The notes below the pieces were generated by a model. That model was given only the letters and a program-made list of their open reading frames with translations, ran no database searches and was not told the DNA's origin. Shown piece by piece: positions 28,126 to 36,915 of a stretch of DNA of 64,000 bases. Source of the stretch: Pseudomonas mandelii (GTDB lineage: Bacteria > Pseudomonadota > Gammaproteobacteria > Pseudomonadales > Pseudomonadaceae). The stretch's first letter is position 1. Every line of letters starts with the position of its first letter. The position numbers and the translations under genes are program-made. The stretch is from NCBI RefSeq assembly GCF_900106065.1, contig NZ_LT629796.1, forward strand, positions 5,053,501 to 5,117,500, in the 5' to 3' direction.

Positions 28126-30045
28126 TCATGAGGCGCTCCAGCTGAGATTGAACAGGGTCCGTCCTGGCAGCTCGAAGCTGACGCGACCGTCCTGGCAATT
28201 GAAGGGTGCGTCGCGGGCGCGGTTGTCGGCACCGAAGTAGCTTAATGAACCGTTGGCCAGCGGACACTGGACTCCAGTCAGGGCCACACGCTGCAAGCGC
28301 GTGGCTTTATTGACGCCCAGAAGGTTGCGCTTCTTGTCCTCGGCCATGGCCAGCACGTCGACCTCGAAGGCGTCGTTATCGAGGAGCATCACGTCGTGCA
28401 GCCAATGCTGGCGGATGAACTGCTGAGCCAGACCCACAGGCTTGAGCTCGAAGCGATCGTCGCCGAGGACACGCAACATGCCTTTGGGGTAGTTCGGTTC
28501 GTCGGCAGCCTGGAACCAGCTCAGCATTTCCAGCAAGCCATCCTGAGACGAGTTGATGACGACCGACGTCCACCACAACGACGCGAAGTGGGTTTCCTGA
28601 TCGTAAGGACTGAGGCTGGACCCGCTGGACATGTTGGTCTGGTCCAGCAGCAAGGCTTTGCGCGGCCGGCCCTGGGCGTCGAGGCCGACCAGGTCGGCGG
28701 CGCGGCGCACGCTGTCACGGTAGACCCGTGTTGCCAGCAGGTCGCGAATCATCCATTCGTGCCAGGCCAGGGCATCGATGTTGTCGCCGGATTCGGCCAG
28801 CAAGCGTTTGGCCCAATCGATGCCGCGTTTGTCGGCGGCGTTGTCAGCAAACGGGCCGTTGACCAGCCGCGAACTGGCGGGCATGGCGATGCGCACGCCG
28901 GCCTTGGCATTGGCGGGATTGCTGCGCACTTGCCGGGCCATGCTGTTGAAGATGCTTTGGTAGTTGGCGTAGTCCGGGTAATTGAGGTTCGGCTCGTCGG
29001 CAAAACCGATGTAGTGCGTGCCTTTGCCACCCAGGGCCCGGGTCGACGCGAGCCAGGCGTCGAGCCCGGCGTTGCTCAGGGTGTCGGCGCGCAAGTCAGC
29101 CTGGCGCTGGCTCCCGGCCAACAAGGTGATGTCCTGGGTGATGCCGAAGCGGTCCTGATACAGCCGACGGAATTCATCTTCGTAGTGCGGATTCTTCGCC
29201 GTGATGTCGACGAAACTGTAGTAAGTGCCCGCCTGTGGCTTGAGTGCATCGAGCACTGCATAACTCGATTCCGGCACCTTGACGTAGGGCAGGGCGATGC
29301 CCAGGTTCGGGGTCGGCCCCAGCATTTTATTGTGCAATGTCAGCCGGACCTGGCCATCGTCCTCGCGCAGGGGCTTGAGTTGCTGCGGATTCTGGGCGAA
29401 GAGGTTGGCGGTGCCATCTAGCCAGAACGCCACCTTGCCGCTGCCTTGCAGGCGCAAGCGCCAGACCTGTGCTTCTGTGGCGACGGGCAACTCGACCTTG
29501 TCGAACTGCCAATAACCCCGATACGGTTTCAGCGTCAGCGCCACTTGTTTGCCGTCGCCCACGCGCTGCGCTTGCAAGGCGCTGACACCGCCGTGGAACT
29601 TGCCGGCCAGCACTGCGCGCTCACCCGGCGCTACCTTGAAGTACAGCTCATCGCCGTTGTGGGTTTCGGCGCTGAAATGCACCTTGGCCGGGGCGAACAA
29701 CGCCACCGTGTGTTCGTCGTGTTCAACCCGGTAGCGACGGAAGCTGTAGCCCGGAATTTCCAGTTGATAGCTGGAGGCACTCGGGGTCAACGGCCAGCTC
29801 TGACTGCCGCGCGATTCGCTGGCGGCGATCAGGCGCTCGCCCTGGAGTTTGCCCTGGCCGTCGAGCAGGTACAGGCGTTCTTCGTTGGCATCCGCCTGCC
29901 ACGCCGGCGCCCAGCGAATGGTCAGCGTGTCGGGACGATCCGGTTGCAGGTACAGGCTGCCGTCGCGAATATCGGCCCAACGCATGGGCGCCGCCTGGGC
30001 GCTCAGCGCGAGGCCAAGGCTAAACAGCAGGACCAGGCGTTTCAT
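28126..30045 (-). CDS. Exported glycosidase-like protein of the polysaccharide operon
   Basis: 639 residues with signal peptide MKRLVLLFSLGLALSAQA. The N-terminal half is beta-rich; the C-terminal half looks like a TIM-barrel glycosidase of clan A: HYIGFADEPNLNYPDYANY could carry the acid/base residue and DALAWHEWMIRDLL or LLDQTNMSS later catalytic positions. It resembles PslG/GH39-type enzymes encoded with exopolysaccharides, but the usual NEP is DEP here. Start 30045 overlaps the flippase stop by 4 nt (ATGA); the open frame upstream of it is a shadow of the flippase gene. Likely role: trimming the polymer in the periplasm. Confidence 0.7.
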   Translation of the reverse strand: MKRLVLLFSLGLALSAQAAPMRWADIRDGSLYLQPDRPDTLTIRWAPAWQADANEERLYLLDGQGKLQGERLIAASESRGSQSWPLTPSASSYQLEIPGYSFRRYRVEHDEHTVALFAPAKVHFSAETHNGDELYFKVAPGERAVLAGKFHGGVSALQAQRVGDGKQVALTLKPYRGYWQFDKVELPVATEAQVWRLRLQGSGKVAFWLDGTANLFAQNPQQLKPLREDDGQVRLTLHNKMLGPTPNLGIALPYVKVPESSYAVLDALKPQAGTYYSFVDITAKNPHYEDEFRRLYQDRFGITQDITLLAGSQRQADLRADTLSNAGLDAWLASTRALGGKGTHYIGFADEPNLNYPDYANYQSIFNSMARQVRSNPANAKAGVRIAMPASSRLVNGPFADNAADKRGIDWAKRLLAESGDNIDALAWHEWMIRDLLATRVYRDSVRRAADLVGLDAQGRPRKALLLDQTNMSSGSSLSPYDQETHFASLWWTSVVINSSQDGLLEMLSWFQAADEPNYPKGMLRVLGDDRFELKPVGLAQQFIRQHWLHDVMLLDNDAFEVDVLAMAEDKKRNLLGVNKATRLQRVALTGVQCPLANGSLSYFGADNRARDAPFNCQDGRVSFELPGRTLFNLSWSAS

Positions 30046-31346
30046 GCCGACTTCCGTTGCAGCATGTGCAGCATCGGCGTTACATCGCTGGGCAGGATGA
30101 TCAGGGTTTGCCAGACCGGCACGCCGCTCAACCGGCAGTACATCACCAGCAGCGCGAGGGTGACCGCGAGGTAGGCGATGGACGAGGCCGCCGCCGCGCC
30201 GACGATCCCGTAGGCCGGAATCAACACCAGGTTCAGCGCCAGGTTCAGCAAGGCGCCCAGCCCCATCAACAGCGAAATCGTGCCGGGACGGTTTTTGCCC
30301 AGCAAGTCCAGGCGCAGGATGCTCGCGTAGCACAGGCCCAACAGGCCCGGCAGCAGTGCCAGCAAGGCCGGATACGCCGGCTGATAGGCCGCGCCGAATA
30401 GCGTCACGATGAGCCATTCGCCGATCACCGCCATGGTCACGCAGGCGCCGAGCATCACCGTGGCGGTCAGGCGCAGGGCCAGCGGCGTCACTTTGTCGAT
30501 GCCTTCTTCCTGTTGCAGCAGGCGTTTCATCAACGGCGTGGTCACGGCTTCCGGGACAATCAGCAGCAACTCGGCGGCGGCGCTGGCCATGGCGTAATGA
30601 CCGAGCGCGGTGCTGCCGAGCAGGGCGCCGATGAACAGGTAATCGGAGCGTAGGATCACTTGCTGGAACAGCAGGTCGGGATGGCTGCGAGCGCTGTAGC
30701 GCAGCAGCTCGTTCTGGCTGGCGCGGTCCCATTGCAATTTCAGGGGCTGAGCGCGTTTGAGCCAGAACCAGCCCGCCAGTACCACCAGGCTGATGCCTGC
30801 CAGCCAACTGATCAGGGCTGCTTCCAGCGCGGCGTCTTTCCACATCCAGAACAAGGCGAGGAACAACAGCAGCGGCGCCAGGGATTCCACCAGGCGCAAC
30901 GCGTTGAAGGCCACCACGCCGCCAGAGGCGTTGTGCAAGGTCAGCAGTCCGCTCTTGAGTACGGTCAGCGGCACCGCCAGCAACAACAGCCAGGCGAGCA
31001 GGCCCAGTTGCGTGGTGATGTCGAGTTCACTGCCGAACTCACGCACCAGGGCGACCACCAGCAAAGTCAAAAGACCCGCCAGCAAGCAACCGAACACCAG
31101 CACCTGACTCAGCAGCAACCCCATGGGGCGTTGCTTGGCCGCCTGAAAACCCACCGCCGAATTCAGCCCGCCGCTGGTGGCGGCGCTGATCAGGTCGGGC
31201 AAGGTGCTGAGCAGGGCAAACAAACCCCGTTCGCTCGGCCCGAGGATCCTTGCGAGCAACACGTTGCGCATCAGCCGCAAACCGATCATCGCCAGTTTGG
31301 TGCCCATGCTCAGGGCCAGATGCTTGAGGTAATGGCTGCGGCTCAT
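30042..31346 (-). CDS. Polysaccharide flippase (Wzx-like)
   Basis: 434 residues with about 12-14 predicted membrane segments, beginning LALSMGTKLAMIGLRLMRNVLLARILGPSERGLFALL, the usual start of MVF/oligosaccharide-flippase proteins. Moves lipid-linked repeat units across the inner membrane. Overlaps both neighbours by 4 nt. Confidence 0.88.
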   Translation of the reverse strand: MSRSHYLKHLALSMGTKLAMIGLRLMRNVLLARILGPSERGLFALLSTLPDLISAATSGGLNSAVGFQAAKQRPMGLLLSQVLVFGCLLAGLLTLLVVALVREFGSELDITTQLGLLAWLLLLAVPLTVLKSGLLTLHNASGGVVAFNALRLVESLAPLLLFLALFWMWKDAALEAALISWLAGISLVVLAGWFWLKRAQPLKLQWDRASQNELLRYSARSHPDLLFQQVILRSDYLFIGALLGSTALGHYAMASAAAELLLIVPEAVTTPLMKRLLQQEEGIDKVTPLALRLTATVMLGACVTMAVIGEWLIVTLFGAAYQPAYPALLALLPGLLGLCYASILRLDLLGKNRPGTISLLMGLGALLNLALNLVLIPAYGIVGAAAASSIAYLAVTLALLVMYCRLSGVPVWQTLIILPSDVTPMLHMLQRKSA

Positions 31347-32344
31347 GTGCGGGCCCCACGGAACAGGCGCCAGGACAGCAGCTGCGGATTGCGCGCCACC
31401 CGTTGGCTGACGCCGAAACGGGGCAGGTTCAAGGGGTCATCGGTGCCCCGATAGATCCCGGTGCCGGTGCCCAGGGCGAACGGGTAATCGTGATCGGCAA
31501 CGTGTTCGCGTACCCGCGCATCGTTGTCGCCGTTGGGGTAGCAGTAGACCGGCAGCGGACGGTTGCAGCCATTGTGCAAGGCGTCGCGGCTGCGGCTGAG
31601 TTCTTCATGCAAACGCTGATCATCGAGGCCGGTGAGAATCGCATGGCTGGCGCCGTGGGGACCGAACCGCACCAGCCCCGAGCCTTCCAGCATGCGCACC
31701 TGCTGCCAGTCCAGCGCCTGGGGCAATGACTCGTCCGGGCACTCGTCGGTCAGGCGATTCAAGTCAGCAGGGCTGAGGGTTTTCAGGCTGTGCAGAAAAT
31801 GCAGCAAGGCCAGGCTGCGACGTTCCACATCCAGTTCATCGAAGGCTACCGGCAACGGCCGACCGACTTGTCGCAGGCAATCGATCAATTGCATCCGCGC
31901 CCGTTCACCGTGGCTGCCCCAGAGGGTTTCGCCGATGCTCTCCCACCAGAACCGCTGGCGGCTGCCGATGAAATCGGTGGAGAGAAAAATGCTCGCAGGC
32001 ACCTGGTATTTTTGCAGCAACGGGAAGGCGTTCAGGGCGTTGTCGCGCCAACCATCGTCGAAGGTCAGGGTGATTTTCGGGCGATCCGATCTCACCGTGC
32101 CGGGTTGCAAAATATCCATCAACGACACGCAGTCGAAGTGTTTTTTCAGCCACACCAGCAAGTGTTCGAAGGCTTTCGGCCCGACACAGAGCTCATTGCG
32201 ATGGGGCAGTTCGGCGGCGTGGTCGCTGGCCAGCACCCGGTGCAGCATCAGGATCACACCGGCGCCTTGCAGTTGATTGCGGCCCACCGGCGAGTTGAGA
32301 TAAAGCCAGCCACTGGTACGTTTTAATAGTTGTTTGATCGCCAT
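31343..32344 (-). CDS. Polysaccharide deacetylase (NodB family)
   Basis: 333 residues. ILMLHRV near the N-terminus, the metal-binding ITLTFDDGWRDNA at about 90-105, FLSTDFIG and FGPHGASHAILT (about 225-235), and YCYPNGDND. No signal peptide, so action on lipid-linked intermediates in the cytoplasm, or an unrecognised anchor, is possible. Gene order suggests it edits an N-acetyl sugar in the repeat unit. Confidence 0.85.
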   Translation of the reverse strand: MAIKQLLKRTSGWLYLNSPVGRNQLQGAGVILMLHRVLASDHAAELPHRNELCVGPKAFEHLLVWLKKHFDCVSLMDILQPGTVRSDRPKITLTFDDGWRDNALNAFPLLQKYQVPASIFLSTDFIGSRQRFWWESIGETLWGSHGERARMQLIDCLRQVGRPLPVAFDELDVERRSLALLHFLHSLKTLSPADLNRLTDECPDESLPQALDWQQVRMLEGSGLVRFGPHGASHAILTGLDDQRLHEELSRSRDALHNGCNRPLPVYCYPNGDNDARVREHVADHDYPFALGTGTGIYRGTDDPLNLPRFGVSQRVARNPQLLSWRLFRGART

Positions 32345-32356
32345 GGCTCAGTCCTT

Positions 32357-33493
32357 TCAACGGTTTTGCTCAGGGTTCCACTGGGCGTACCGCTGCCCCC
32401 GCAGGAACTGCCACAGACCGATACTCATCCCGGCCAGGGTCACTAGCAGGAACGCGGCGAGGCGGAAAGGTTTGGGCAGCCGGTGTTGCGAATCCAGCAG
32501 GCCGGCGATGGCCACGGCGTAACCGAGCAGTTGCGCGATCAGGCTCAGGCGATAGAAACCGTGTTCTTCCCACAGCCAGAAATTGCTCAGCAACAGCGGC
32601 AGCAACAGAATCGGTGCCAGACGGCGGATCAACTTGTGGCTGATCAAGGCAATCGAATACAGGCCATGTTTCAGCGGATTGAGCAGCTCGCTACGTTGGG
32701 CCAGGCTTTGCAAGCCCCCGACGGTGACGCGCTGACGGCGGCGGAATTGTTTGTCTGCTTCATCGACGCCTTGGTCGATTACTTGCGCTTCGGGCACATA
32801 GACAATGCGCTTGAACGCCACCGGCGCGCAGGTGCTGATGAAGAAGTCATCGTTGACCTCGGCCGGCACCTCCTGGAACAACTCGCGGCGCAGGGCAAGC
32901 AGGGCGCCGTCGGCGGAGACCATGCAGCCGGTGCGGTTTTCCACCCTGCGCAGCCAGCCTTCGTAATGCCGATAGAGACTGTCGCCGATACTCAGGCCAC
33001 CGCCCGTGACCGGGATCACCATGTGCCCGGCGCACGCGCCAACCTGGGGATCGCACAGCGGCGCCAGCAGGTGACCGAGGGTGTCGCGGGACCATTGGTT
33101 GTCGGCATCGGTGAATACCAGAATATCCCCGGTGCTCAACGCCACGCCGGCATTCAGGGTCGCGGCCTTGCCCTGGCGAGGCAGGTCGAGGATGGTGATG
33201 CGCGGGTCGATCACCTTGCGCGCACAGGCCACGGTGTCATCGGTCGAACCGTCGCTGGCCAGAATGATCTGCAGCGAGGCCGGCTCATAATCCTGAGCGA
33301 GCAACGTGCGCAACTTGTGTTCGATGTGCCGCGCTTCGTTGTGCGCGGCAATCACGATGCTGATGTTCATCGGTTCCGCGATTGCGTTACGCCGCGCCGC
33401 AAACAATGGCGCCAGCAGCGTCAACAGCAAGGGGTAACCGAGATAGGCGTAAACCGGCAGCAACAGGCACAACCAGAAAATGAATTCAGCCAC
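32357..33493 (-). CDS. Membrane glycosyltransferase, family 2
   Basis: 378 residues: N-terminal membrane segment, GT-A core with SIVIAAHNEARHIE, ASDGSTDDT, FTDADNQW (DxD) and RRRQRV (QxxRW-like), then three C-terminal membrane segments. Start is the GTG at 33493 with AGGAGG seven bases before; it overlaps the upstream gene by 8 nt. An upstream in-frame ATG would lack a ribosome site. Confidence 0.87.
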   Translation of the reverse strand: MAEFIFWLCLLLPVYAYLGYPLLLTLLAPLFAARRNAIAEPMNISIVIAAHNEARHIEHKLRTLLAQDYEPASLQIILASDGSTDDTVACARKVIDPRITILDLPRQGKAATLNAGVALSTGDILVFTDADNQWSRDTLGHLLAPLCDPQVGACAGHMVIPVTGGGLSIGDSLYRHYEGWLRRVENRTGCMVSADGALLALRRELFQEVPAEVNDDFFISTCAPVAFKRIVYVPEAQVIDQGVDEADKQFRRRQRVTVGGLQSLAQRSELLNPLKHGLYSIALISHKLIRRLAPILLLPLLLSNFWLWEEHGFYRLSLIAQLLGYAVAIAGLLDSQHRLPKPFRLAAFLLVTLAGMSIGLWQFLRGQRYAQWNPEQNR

Positions 33494-34454
33494 GGGCAGG
33501 CCTCCTGGCTTTCCAATGACAAAAACTGAGAACAAACGCGGCACCGGCCAGGTGCAGACGCAACCAATGCAGGCCCCAGAGTTGCAGGGTCAATAGCAGA
33601 TCACGGTGTTTGAAGGTCTGGCGCATGCTCAAGGCCAGCGCCGGTAGGCTGGTCAGGAACACCATGAGCGCCGCATGGTGGGGGAAGCCATCGAGCAGGG
33701 CGGAGATTGCCAGGAAATCCAACATCCAGGCGGCGAGCGACACCAGCGGGAAGCGCAGCAGACGCATGCTCAGCCCATGGCGGCGCAGTAACTGCAGATG
33801 GCTGCCCTGACGCCAGAATTCCTTGCCCATCCATTCACGCCAGCTGCCCTCATAACCCCAATGCAGGGCGACGGTCTGATTGACCGACAGCAGGCGAGCC
33901 CCCGCGTGGGAAAGGCGCATGGTGAAATCCTTGTCTTCGCCGGTGCGCAGGGTTTCGTTGAAGCCGCCGACCTTGTCGAACCAGGGGCGGCGCATCAACA
34001 GGTTGGAACTGGGCAGCCAGCGCACCGTCTGCACCGTCTCGTTGTTCGGACGCAAGGTGCGACGTTGCCAGGCATTGGCATACCAGGGGGCTTCGGCCGG
34101 GGTGTGCAAGTCCAGCCCGAGGACGTCGACCTGAACCGCGGGCTCGATTTTCAACAACAGAGTGAGCCAGTCCTCGGGCATCTCGACGTCGGCATCGATG
34201 AAAGCCAGCCAATCGCCGGTGGCGATGGCCGCACCGCGATTGCGCAAGGCGCCGATGAGCACGCCCGGCAGCACCAGCACCTGAGCGCCGAATTGCCGGG
34301 CTATCTGCGGGCCCTGATCGTCGGAACCGTTATCGACCACGATCAGCTCGCATTCCAGACCGGCGGCGATGGCAGCGCGTTGCGCAGCCAACAAGGTCCG
34401 AGCGATGTGGCGAGATTCGTTGTACATCGGAATAACAATACTGATGCGGCTCAT
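33486..34454 (-). CDS. Glycosyltransferase, family 2
   Basis: 322 residues, starting MSRISIVIPMYNESRHIA, with VVDNGSDDQGPQIA, DWLAFIDADVEMP (DxD) and TGEDKDFTMRLSHAG. C-terminal hydrophobic segments anchor it. Start 34454 forms an ATGA overlap with the polymerase gene. Confidence 0.88.
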   Translation of the reverse strand: MSRISIVIPMYNESRHIARTLLAAQRAAIAAGLECELIVVDNGSDDQGPQIARQFGAQVLVLPGVLIGALRNRGAAIATGDWLAFIDADVEMPEDWLTLLLKIEPAVQVDVLGLDLHTPAEAPWYANAWQRRTLRPNNETVQTVRWLPSSNLLMRRPWFDKVGGFNETLRTGEDKDFTMRLSHAGARLLSVNQTVALHWGYEGSWREWMGKEFWRQGSHLQLLRRHGLSMRLLRFPLVSLAAWMLDFLAISALLDGFPHHAALMVFLTSLPALALSMRQTFKHRDLLLTLQLWGLHWLRLHLAGAAFVLSFCHWKARRPARG

Positions 34455-35818
34455 GCCTTGGCCTCCGCGAGTGGGCTTTCTTCGGCTTTCAAACGCAGCA
34501 CGCTGGTCAGGGCGAGCATGATCCACACGTACTTCTGATTGGGTGCGCTGAGGAACATCAAAAACAGCGTCAACGACAGGAAACTCATGCTCAGGTGCGT
34601 CAGCAAATCCGCCTGTTCGCGGTTGCGTCGCTGCATCCATGCACGACGGGCGCGGACCAGGTTGTACAAACCGAGGCCGAGCATGCCGACGAACAACAGG
34701 CCGGCGGGAATCCCCAGCTCACTGAAGATTTCCAGGTAGGTGTTGTGGGCGCGACGGTAGAGGTCGCCGATTTTGCGGTTGGCCGAAAACGCCTTGGCAT
34801 AACCGGTGGTGGCGTAGTGCAGCGGGAACGTCCCGGGGCCGGTGCCCAGCAACGGGTTCTCGCGGATCATCTCGCTGCCGACCACAATGTACGAGGCGCG
34901 ACGGCCGAGGGATTGGTCCTGGCTCTTGGCGCCGGCGCTCAAGATGCTCAAGGACTGAATGCGCTCGATGTAACCCTTGGGCATCGCATAAATGGCCAGC
35001 GGAATCACGATCACCAGGCCCAGCATGGCAAACCCCAGGTGCCGAGGACGGATGCGTTTAAGCTCGGCGCGGTAATGCCAGACGCCGATCATCAGGCTGA
35101 GGAACAGCACCACCAGCCCCGAACGGGATTCAGTCTTGGTCATGCCGCCCAGCAGCAAAATGCAGCAAGCGACCCAGAAAATTCGATGCAGAAAGTGCGG
35201 GCTGCGCACCACCAGCAGCAAGGCAAGCGGCACGGCGAAGGCGATCAGCATGGCAAAGGCGTTCGGGTCTTCCAGCAGGCCGGCGGCGCGCCCCTGGTCT
35301 TGGTATTTGCTGGAGAACATCGCCAACACGCAGGTCGCCGTGACACTGAGGGTGACCATCTTGGCGAACAGGTCCATGTTCAGCTCGCGGCCGATCAGCA
35401 GGGTGATCACAAACAGCACCAGGCCGACACTCAGTTCTCGCAGGTGCCCCATGGACATGCCCATGTTGTCGGTGTTGATCACGCTCAGCAGGTACAAGAC
35501 CATGAACCAGATCAGGTAGCGCCAGATGTTGCTGCGCAGGCGTTCGGAGGGTATCTGGTGGATGGCCAGTTGCAGCATCAGGATCACGGCCAGTGACGCG
35601 CCGAGGAACTTGGTGCCCGACAGCGAACTGTCCTTGAAGAAACCTTCGAACGGCACCAGCGCCGCGATCCCGAGCAAACCCCAGGTGGGTTTTCGGTAAA
35701 GGAGCGCGACACCGACCAGGCCCAGCACCGCTCCCGGCGCCAGATACGGATAAGGGCTGGCCAGCAAAGCGAGGCAGACCAGGCCAAACAAACTGACGAT
35801 CGAGAGCGGAAAGATCAC
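34451..35818 (-). CDS. Polysaccharide polymerase / O-antigen ligase family (Wzy-like)
   Basis: 455 residues with about ten membrane segments, and the Wzy_C loop NPLLGTGPGTFPLHYA...RRAHNTYLEIFSELGIPAG (about 325-375), where the His-Asn-x-Tyr pattern is typical. In this operon it most likely polymerises repeat units in the periplasm. It overlaps the glycosyltransferase upstream by 4 nt. Confidence 0.87.
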   Translation of the reverse strand: MIFPLSIVSLFGLVCLALLASPYPYLAPGAVLGLVGVALLYRKPTWGLLGIAALVPFEGFFKDSSLSGTKFLGASLAVILMLQLAIHQIPSERLRSNIWRYLIWFMVLYLLSVINTDNMGMSMGHLRELSVGLVLFVITLLIGRELNMDLFAKMVTLSVTATCVLAMFSSKYQDQGRAAGLLEDPNAFAMLIAFAVPLALLLVVRSPHFLHRIFWVACCILLLGGMTKTESRSGLVVLFLSLMIGVWHYRAELKRIRPRHLGFAMLGLVIVIPLAIYAMPKGYIERIQSLSILSAGAKSQDQSLGRRASYIVVGSEMIRENPLLGTGPGTFPLHYATTGYAKAFSANRKIGDLYRRAHNTYLEIFSELGIPAGLLFVGMLGLGLYNLVRARRAWMQRRNREQADLLTHLSMSFLSLTLFLMFLSAPNQKYVWIMLALTSVLRLKAEESPLAEAKA

Positions 35819-36915
35819 GCGCGTGCCTCCCGTGCAGTACGGAGATAAAGTTGCGACCAGCGTTCGGCCAGGGCCTTGAGGTCGTAACGGTCCAATTGCG
35901 TACGTTTTGCGTTGTCGATCAGGTCGCGGGCCATGGCCGGTTCAGTCAGCAACGAGCCGATCTGGCGGGCGAGGGCGGCGCTGTCGGCGGGTGTCGCCAG
36001 CAGGCCGTTGTGCCGGTCTTGCAGCACATCGGGGATCCCGCCGACGCCGAACGCCACCACCGGCACACCGGCTTGCATCGCTTCGAGCAGAATCATCGGC
36101 GTGCCTTCGGTGCGCGAGCTGATCACCAGCGCATCGAGTTGTCGCCACCACACACTCATGTCGGTCTGGTAACCCGGCAGGGTGATGCGGTCCTGTAAAC
36201 CCGCTTCGTTGATACGCGCCAGCAGCGTCTCCCGTTCCGGGCCGTCGCCGAGCATCACGGCGTCCAGTTGCGGGTGTTGCCGGCAGAGTGGAATCAGCGC
36301 ATCGAGAAAAAAGTCCGGGCCCTTTTCACTGCTCAGCCGCCCGACGTAACCGGCCAGCCAACGCTGGCGTTTCGCGTGACGCGGCAACAGTCCGTCAGTC
36401 GCCGGCAGACCATTGGGAATCACCTGCAGCTTTTCCGCCCGGACGCTGGCCTGACGGCACAGCACGGCGATGCTTTCGGCAACGCAGACCACGCGATTCA
36501 CCGACGCGGTGCGGCACAGTTGCAGGCTCAGCCAGGTGTAGAACTTCTGCTTGCGGCTGCGCGGTGTGAAACCGTGCTGGGTAATCACCAGCGGCAGGCG
36601 CAATAACGTTGCGCCCACCCAGCCAAACAACAGGCCCTTGAAGTTGTGCGTATTGATCAACGGCCGTTCCGCCCTGCGCTGGCGCAAATGCGCCAGTAAT
36701 TCCCCCAACCCCGCGCAACCCCGGCAGTCGACCCCCGCCTGACGAAACCGCGCGATCAAGTCTGGCGGCGCATCGAGAAACAGCACTTGGTGCTGCCCCG
36801 GCGTCGCCAGGCAATGGTCCAGCAGCATCCGCTCAGCCCCGTAGAAGCCGCCGCTGCTGAGCAAATGAATGATCGGCAGGGAAGGGATGAGCGGCGCGTT
36901 CAATTGCGCACCCAA
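35815..36915 (-). CDS. Glycosyltransferase, family 4
   Basis: 366 residues, GT-B fold: LLSSGGFYGAERMLLDH near the N-terminus, GYVGRLSSEKGPDFFLDAL, and the EX7E motif in TEGTPMILLEAMQAGVPVVA. The start is uncertain: TTG at 36915 gives the longest frame, but TTG at 36903 would overlap the upstream stop in the same way as other junctions of this operon. Confidence 0.87.
   Translation of the reverse strand: MGAQLNAPLIPSLPIIHLLSSGGFYGAERMLLDHCLATPGQHQVLFLDAPPDLIARFRQAGVDCRGCAGLGELLAHLRQRRAERPLINTHNFKGLLFGWVGATLLRLPLVITQHGFTPRSRKQKFYTWLSLQLCRTASVNRVVCVAESIAVLCRQASVRAEKLQVIPNGLPATDGLLPRHAKRQRWLAGYVGRLSSEKGPDFFLDALIPLCRQHPQLDAVMLGDGPERETLLARINEAGLQDRITLPGYQTDMSVWWRQLDALVISSRTEGTPMILLEAMQAGVPVVAFGVGGIPDVLQDRHNGLLATPADSAALARQIGSLLTEPAMARDLIDNAKRTQLDRYDLKALAERWSQLYLRTAREARA

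Noticed and set aside
30046..30843. N-terminal extension of the glycosidase frame
   Set aside because: This part overlaps the flippase gene in another frame; the signal peptide begins at the ATG at 30045.
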